Below are positions 23,104 through 27,539 of a DNA stretch of 27,539 nt, piece after piece (within the stretch, counting starts at the first letter, position 1; every line of letters starts with the position of its first letter). The translations under genes and the position numbers were made by a program. The notes under the pieces are model-generated. The model made no database searches. It was given only the letters and a program-made list of their open reading frames with translations, and had not been told where the DNA came from. The stretch is from an uncultured Lachnospiraceae bacterium (GTDB lineage Bacteria > Bacillota > Clostridia > Lachnospirales > Lachnospiraceae): contig CAJUMB010000049.1 in the NCBI GenBank assembly GCA_910587105.1, positions 1 to 27,539 of the forward strand. The letters are read 5' to 3'.

Positions 23104-25349
23104 CTGTCTTCCTCCTTTTTTCTCGACAAAATTTTCCATATGAGTTTCAATAATTCGGTAACGTCCAGTGGTTTTGCCAGATGGGCGTTCATACCGCTTT
23201 CCATGGACATTCTCCGGTCTTCGTCAAAAGCGTTGGCCGACAGGGCGACTATGGGCAGAGATGCCTGATGGGGATTGTCCATGGCCCGTATTGACCGGGC
23301 GGCCTCATACCCGTCCATGACAGGCATCTGGATATCCATAAGAATCAACGCATAATCTCCGGGCCGGGATACCCTCACCTTCTCCACAGCAATGCTGCCA
23401 TTCTCAGCAGTATCCATGATAAATCCCAGATTCTCCAGCAATTCCACTTCGATTTCTGTGTTTACCTCATTGTCTTCCACCAACAGGATCCTCTGGCTGC
23501 CCACCAGCCGCAGTACTTCTTCTTCCAGTCCTGCAGGTGCTTCCATCTGTTCTTTCTCTATCCGCAGATCCAGTATAAGGGTGAAACAGCTTCCCTGTTC
23601 CGGGACACTGTGGATATCTATGGTTCCTCCCAGCATATCTGTGAGATTTTTCGCAATGGCCAGCCTCAGGCCGGTGCCCAGAACACCGCTGATAGTAGTG
23701 TTCTGCTGACGTCCGAATGGCTCGTATATACGTTTGACAAACTCTTCCGGCATACCGATCCCGCTGTCCTCCACGGCAAACCGATAACCGGCATGGTCCA
23801 CAGCCACGGATGCCTGTTCTGTAACAGTAATAGAAACGGTGCCGCCTGGTTCTGTATATTTGATGGCATTACTCGTAAGTGTTATGAGGATTTGGTATAT
23901 CTTACGGCGGTCACTGCATACATTGCTGTGTTTGACACCACCTGTATGCAGCGTAAATGATAAATTCTTTGCCTGGGCGGACGGCTGCATTTCTGCATAA
24001 ATTTCGTGCATAAGGTCATGGATGTTATATGGTGTTTCCTCTAAATGTACGGTGCCGGATTCCATCTGTGAAAACTCCAGAACATTGTTTATAAGGTCTA
24101 GAAGCTGGGCACTGGATTCTTCTATCTGGTCCAGACAATGGAGAAACTGTTCCCGGTCTTTTGGATTCCGTGCAAGGGCCGTAAAGCCTATGATTGCATT
24201 CAGGGGAGTACGCAGGTCATGGGACATGTTGGAGAGAAACAGGTTTTTCGCGTCATTGGCCTGCTTCACATGTTCCAAGGCGTCCTGGTAAAACTTTTTC
24301 TGCTCCATCTCCCGGCGGATCTCTTCATCTACCCTGCGGTAACCCATAACAATCTGAGCCACATGGTCATGTCTGCGCACATCTACAATGCGAAGCTGCA
24401 GGTACTGGATCTCCCCGTCTTTCAGCACACGGAAATTAATATAATATGTCTGTATGCTGGAAAGTCTTTTTCGGATATAATCCGGATTTGTAGACTTTAA
24501 AACCAATTCTCTGTCTTCCGGACAGACCCAGGTCTTGACATAATCGGCAATATACCAGTGATAATCCCGCACTTCATATTTCTTGTTGAATTGATATTCC
24601 GTCCGGCTGCTCAGACGGTATGGGATCACTTTGTTGATATCCAAATCAGCATAGAGGATAGATTCATAATTGGCGCTGAGACCCTCAATCACCTCCAGAC
24701 GCTGCAAATGTTCCCGATTAAAATTCCGCATCTGCCGGCTGTATATATCAATCTGGGTCTGCAGATTTTGAACTTTCTGCAGTTTATCTGTGGTAAATAC
24801 GGCTCTTTCAGCCAGCAGACGATTTCTTTTTTCTGTGGCATCTCCAACAAAAACATAGAAAATATCTCCCAGTGTCTCACTGTGGACAAAATGGCCGTAA
24901 TCTTCCAGCCATCGTATCTGCCCATCTGTGCGGATAATCCGGTATTCCACATAGTCCAGGTCATCCTGGTTATGCTGAATCTGTTCATAGATGCTTTTTT
25001 CTACCGCTTCCAGATCATCAGGGTGAACAATACCTTTGAACGAATTGCCCGTGTGTTTCCGAAACTGCTCCATGCTGCTGCAGTTGAAGATTCGGAGCAG
25101 GGCGGCATTTGCATAGAGGAGTTCTTCGGCGCCGTGGGCGCGGTAAATGAAAAACCCTCCCGGCATTTCATCCATAAATTTTGCAAATTCCCGGGCCGTC
25201 TCTATTTTCTGGCTGTCCGCCAGCAGATGGCTTCCGGCAGCTAAAGTTTTGCCGTCAGTACCAGCATCCTCATACGTTTCATCGGTATTTTGCAATACGT
25301 ATAATAAATTTTCAATTAAAGAGTGCAGATAATGTGTCTGCTTATACAA
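23100..25349 (-). CDS. Soluble PAS hybrid sensor histidine kinase with receiver domain
   Basis: This 749-residue protein has a PAS domain (about 50-175, ending YVFVGDATEKR) and a second PAS-like region (about 215-345). A HisKA domain follows, with the phospho-acceptor His near 376 (SNMSHDLRTPLN). The HATPase domain has NAIKYTEPGG, DSGIGM and GTGLRLAIAK, and a C-terminal receiver (about 615-740) has Asp near 670 in ILMDIQMPVMDG. There is no membrane segment, so it senses an intracellular signal. No HPt domain or separate response regulator is nearby, so the phosphate partner lies elsewhere. The start is TTG at 25349 with GGAGG eight bases upstream. It is followed by the coupled 76-residue protein. 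Confidence 0.92.
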   Translation of the reverse strand: MYKQTHYLHSLIENLLYVLQNTDETYEDAGTDGKTLAAGSHLLADSQKIETAREFAKFMDEMPGGFFIYRAHGAEELLYANAALLRIFNCSSMEQFRKHTGNSFKGIVHPDDLEAVEKSIYEQIQHNQDDLDYVEYRIIRTDGQIRWLEDYGHFVHSETLGDIFYVFVGDATEKRNRLLAERAVFTTDKLQKVQNLQTQIDIYSRQMRNFNREHLQRLEVIEGLSANYESILYADLDINKVIPYRLSSRTEYQFNKKYEVRDYHWYIADYVKTWVCPEDRELVLKSTNPDYIRKRLSSIQTYYINFRVLKDGEIQYLQLRIVDVRRHDHVAQIVMGYRRVDEEIRREMEQKKFYQDALEHVKQANDAKNLFLSNMSHDLRTPLNAIIGFTALARNPKDREQFLHCLDQIEESSAQLLDLINNVLEFSQMESGTVHLEETPYNIHDLMHEIYAEMQPSAQAKNLSFTLHTGGVKHSNVCSDRRKIYQILITLTSNAIKYTEPGGTVSITVTEQASVAVDHAGYRFAVEDSGIGMPEEFVKRIYEPFGRQQNTTISGVLGTGLRLAIAKNLTDMLGGTIDIHSVPEQGSCFTLILDLRIEKEQMEAPAGLEEEVLRLVGSQRILLVEDNEVNTEIEVELLENLGFIMDTAENGSIAVEKVRVSRPGDYALILMDIQMPVMDGYEAARSIRAMDNPHQASLPIVALSANAFDEDRRMSMESGMNAHLAKPLDVTELLKLIWKILSRKKEEDS

Positions 25350-25446
25350 AATATCGTCCTCCCTGGGAACTGTAATAGAATAACTCTCTGTTGCTATTTC
25401 TTTACATTTCCCCCATGCGTATCAAAGAAATAGTATAGTCTTCTTA

Positions 25447-25455
25447 ATTATAACA
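25447..25455 (-). promoter_or_regulatory. Extended -10 promoter of the kinase gene
   Basis: On the minus strand TGTTATAAT (25447-25455) is an extended -10 element with a weak TTCCAA 17 bases upstream. It lies about 95 bases before the kinase start and is divergent from the ECF promoter at 25488. Confidence 0.55.
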
Positions 25456-25487
25456 TTTTCACGCGGTGATTGGAATAAAAAAATGGC

Positions 25488-25516
25488 TTGTCAAATTCTG
25501 CTGGCAGGTGTATGAT
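25488..25516 (+). promoter_or_regulatory. Promoter of the ECF S-component gene
   Basis: TTGTCA (25488-25493) and TATGAT (25511-25516) have a 17-base spacer. Transcription would begin near 25523 and give a leader of about 88 bases. Confidence 0.7.
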
Positions 25517-25521
25517 ATATA

Positions 25522-25609
25522 GCTGAAATGTAACTATTCAGCAGGGTTAAAAAATCCATTGCCCAAAAGCGGACACCCCTGCTGTAATACTTGAAAGGAA
25601 GTGGCTGAA
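25522..25609 (+). promoter_or_regulatory. Structured leader with alternative pairings before the ECF gene
   Basis: A perfect 8-bp stem CAGCAGGG (25539-25546) / CCCTGCTG (25577-25584) encloses about 30 bases. The overlapping hexamer TTCAGC (25537-25542) can instead pair with GCTGAA at 25522-25527 or with GCTGAA at 25604-25609, one base before the start codon. These pairings exclude one another, as in translational riboswitches. I could not match the sequence to a known preQ1, THF, TPP or FMN class by eye. The first GCTGAA may lie partly upstream of the transcript start. Confidence 0.45.
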
Positions 25610-25610
25610 A

Positions 25611-26144
25611 ATGAAAAACACAAAGAAACTGGTACTGGCGGCCCTGTTTGCGGCTCTGGCATGCGCGGCGACAATGTCAATCCGGATACCTACCCCGGGA
25701 ACCGGAGGGTATATTCATCCTGGAGACGCAATCGTGATTCTGTCCGGAATCTTTCTGGGCCCTGTGTACGGCGGTCTTGCCGCTGGCATTGGATCAGCTA
25801 TGTCAGATCTGCTGGGGGGCTATTTTCTATATGTTCCTATTACATTTGTCATTAAAGGCGCTGTAGGATTTCTGGCTGGAAAAGCCTTTCATTTTGTAAA
25901 AACCAAAGGAATACCTGCCTGGGCGGGAGTTGCCGCAGGCGGGATCGCAGATATTGTGCTGGTAGTGTCCGGCTATGGAATCTGTGAGATTGTCCTGTAT
26001 GGATTTGCCGCCGCACTGGGAAGCATGATTCCCAATCTGGCTCAAGGTATCGGCGGTCTTGTGCTGGCTCTTTTGCTGTATCCGGTGTTGTCAGCAGTGC
26101 CGGACTTTGCCTGTATGGCAGATAGGACTTCACGGCGCCGTTGA
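25611..26144 (+). CDS. ECF transporter S component
   Basis: This 177-residue membrane protein has about five or six hydrophobic segments and the S-component N-terminus LVLAALFAALACAATMSIRI, with the alanine-rich motif that contacts the energising T subunit. GYIHPGDAIVILSGIFLGPV and GIGSAMSDLLGGYFLYVPIT are typical of the PF07155-type group of vitamin-uptake subunits. It binds a vitamin or precursor and shares a common EcfAAT module encoded elsewhere; no ATPase or T gene is nearby. The substrate cannot be told from sequence. AAAGGAAG precedes the ATG. The C-terminal tail ends DRTSRRR, consistent with an inside-positive end. Confidence 0.9.
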   Translation: MKNTKKLVLAALFAALACAATMSIRIPTPGTGGYIHPGDAIVILSGIFLGPVYGGLAAGIGSAMSDLLGGYFLYVPITFVIKGAVGFLAGKAFHFVKTKGIPAWAGVAAGGIADIVLVVSGYGICEIVLYGFAAALGSMIPNLAQGIGGLVLALLLYPVLSAVPDFACMADRTSRRR

Positions 26145-26303
26145 TGGATGAAAGGGAGTACTGAAAGCGTCCAATCAATTAGAGTGGGGGCGCCGTATGA
26201 ACAGTATACGCAACAGAGCGGAAGAAATTGTTTTTACTGAACTTGTATATGCTTAATGGAAGATGCCCGTTATAGGCTTGACAGCTGATAGTGGGCATTC
26301 ACT
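26145..26303. other. Intergenic stretch with a mini-ORF and long hairpin
   Basis: A 19-codon frame (26197-26256, MNSIRNRAEEIVFTELVYA) follows a weak G-rich site and could be the stump of a truncated gene. ATGCCC (26263-26268) and GGGCAT (26293-26298) could form a stem with a 24-base loop next to the stop of the minus-strand gene, a weak terminator candidate because no T-run follows. Confidence 0.3.
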
Positions 26304-27539
26304 TTATGTCTGCGGATCGGTAAATTTATACTTACCCTTGCCTTGTCCGGTAACAGGCGTTATCACTCCTAACTTGTAAAGTCGCTTTATGAGATTGCCG
26401 GCAGAGGTAACAGAATCTCCTGTAACTTGAGAAACCTCCGTTCTTCCAAACACCTCTGTGAATCCCATCCGGTTGAAAACAGACAATGCTTTATTTTTGA
26501 TTGGCTGTTTTGCGTTTAATCGATCAATCGCAATCTCAATCGCAACTTTAGACTCCTCAATCGTAAGATTATCTCGATCAATCGCAACTTTATTATACCC
26601 ATTGTCTGCCGTTTCAAGCGGAATATTGTAGTTTAAGTTATACAGCGTGACACAGAAAGAGGAAAAATCCGAATAAAATTTCGGCTCCAATTCTTCACGA
26701 TAATTATGGGCAGCGTGGTAGGTTTCCGTAATTTTTTTGAACCCGCTGCCCTGCCGTTCCATAAAACCAAGCCTGCCGAAAATGTCAGCAAGTATGGGAT
26801 TGCGCCGTGTGGAGGATACAGAAAATATGTCCCGTTCTTGTATCTTTGTCCCATCAGGCATACCGCCGGGAGAAGAAATCGTAAGCCTGTCATCATAAAT
26901 ATCGATATGAACTTCGCTACCCAAAACCAGATAATCACGGTGGATCAGGGCGTTGACGAGGGCTTCAAAAACACTTCGCTCACAATATTCCGGCATTTCA
27001 ATTCTGGAATCAGATGTTTTCTTCCAACGGGTTTTCATATTCCGTTTTACAAATCCCACACCTTCATTCAGCAGAATAATCAGACTGCCGGAATATTCGG
27101 CACTGTCTAATGCATCCACAAGACCGCCGCTTTTATCCAATCCATTCCATCTTGTGCAGAAAAGGCGGGAATGGCGAATCGGTGAATTATCCGCAAGGAG
27201 CGCACCTGCATTGGTCAGTTTGCCGTTTCCTTCACGAATTTCAAAAGAATCGAACAGCTTATCTGTCATACTGCTGCCCGTCCAAATCTTATATCTTTCT
27301 CGCAGTTTGGAAAAGGCATAGTCCTTAAAGTCATATTCTGAAATCAAGGAATCATAGGTGCGGTTCATACCTTTTAGAACCAGCTGATTCAACACATAAT
27401 CGGGCGCAATGACACTTTCATTCCCGATACGGATATAGGCTTCCATGACACCGTCAGCTTTGTAATAATAGGGTGTGGTACGCCCGGATATAACGGTCAA
27501 GACAAGTAAGTCTTTTCCATTTTCCCGTTCCGGCACAAG
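26304..27539 (-). CDS. AlbA_2/HATPase-type ATP-binding transcriptional regulator (5' end missing)
   Basis: At least 411 residues are visible and the frame continues past the window end, so the N-terminus is incomplete. The visible start (DLLVLTVISGRTTPYYYKAD and AYIRIGNESVIAP) is the end of a Schlafen AlbA_2-type DNA-binding domain. A GHKL-like HATPase_c_4 domain follows (ALVNALIHRDYLVLGSEVHI, SSPGGMP, RRNPILADIFGRLGFMERQG). The C-terminus is a winged helix (GRTEVSQVTGDSVTSAGNLI). COG2865 proteins of this type are found with mobile elements and stress loci; the regulated genes are unknown. A linker of repeated charged stretches (VAIDRDNLTIEESKVAIEIA) joins the two parts. Confidence 0.88.
   Translation of the reverse strand, partial: LVPERENGKDLLVLTVISGRTTPYYYKADGVMEAYIRIGNESVIAPDYVLNQLVLKGMNRTYDSLISEYDFKDYAFSKLRERYKIWTGSSMTDKLFDSFEIREGNGKLTNAGALLADNSPIRHSRLFCTRWNGLDKSGGLVDALDSAEYSGSLIILLNEGVGFVKRNMKTRWKKTSDSRIEMPEYCERSVFEALVNALIHRDYLVLGSEVHIDIYDDRLTISSPGGMPDGTKIQERDIFSVSSTRRNPILADIFGRLGFMERQGSGFKKITETYHAAHNYREELEPKFYSDFSSFCVTLYNLNYNIPLETADNGYNKVAIDRDNLTIEESKVAIEIAIDRLNAKQPIKNKALSVFNRMGFTEVFGRTEVSQVTGDSVTSAGNLIKRLYKLGVITPVTGQGKGKYKFTDPQT

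Noticed and set aside
24558..25244. 228-codon open frame antisense to the histidine kinase
   Set aside because: It mirrors the PAS region of a well-supported kinase; no ribosome site or homology recognised.
26134..26196. Eight-base direct repeat GGCGCCGT at 26134-26141 and 26189-26196 after the ECF gene, considered as an attachment or target duplication
   Set aside because: Too short, no integrase or transposase between or beside the copies.
1..27539. CRISPR arrays, rRNA and tRNA genes
   Set aside because: Looked for regularly spaced direct repeats and conserved RNA gene sequences; none seen by eye.

Overview
The window looks like a chromosomal segment of a low-to-mid GC Bacillota, most likely a Clostridia/Lachnospiraceae gut bacterium. 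The reasons are strong AGGAGG-type ribosome sites, frequent TTG/GTG starts, sigma-A promoters with 16-17 base spacers, a T-box before metG, and protein families typical of that group (DUF2148, DUF3791/DUF3990, ECF S component, MalT-like regulators). The assignment is inference from style and content; no rRNA or tRNA is present to anchor it.

Layout. 1-330: broken remnants of small genes, possibly cut by an insertion-sequence end. 376-3767 (minus): an AT-rich two-gene cassette, a PLD-nuclease/SF2-helicase/DUF3427 protein followed by a NUDIX hydrolase, which looks like a defence cassette. 3950-6294: T-box leader and metG. 6477-12230: a MalT-like LuxR regulator followed almost without gap by a large secreted PI-PLC-type protein. 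12296-13601: a compact four-gene toxin-antitoxin-like operon (DUF3990 ADP-ribosyltransferase fold, DUF3791, two small partners) with its own promoter and a 9-bp inverted repeat around it. 13755-16511: DUF2148 ferredoxin-like and Uma2 proteins, then a minus-strand DUF4253/GNAT pair. 16784-17255: PNPOx-like flavoprotein. 17285-20520 (minus): a three-gene SPFH / zinc-ribbon / TPM membrane module like Bacillus YdjI-YdjG-YdjH. 20669-21391: divergent TetR-type regulator. 21504-22721 (minus): His-rich CsoR-type metal sensor and Mrp Fe-S carrier ATPase. 22873-25349 (minus): soluble hybrid histidine kinase coupled to a small conserved protein. 25488-26144: ECF transporter S component behind a leader able to form alternative pairings. 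26304-end (minus): 3' part of an AlbA/HATPase-type ATP-binding regulator that runs off the window.

How it fits together. Housekeeping genes (metG, mrp, ECF S component) are interleaved with accessory modules. Three parts could act in conflict or stress: the helicase-NUDIX cassette, the DUF3990 operon, and the terminal AlbA-type ATP-binding protein. The regulator/PI-PLC pair looks like a dedicated switch for a secreted lipid-cleaving or surface-binding enzyme. The best candidates for under-described biology are the four-gene DUF3990 operon with its operator-like repeat, the helicase-NUDIX pair, the regulator-PI-PLC pair, and the ECF leader.
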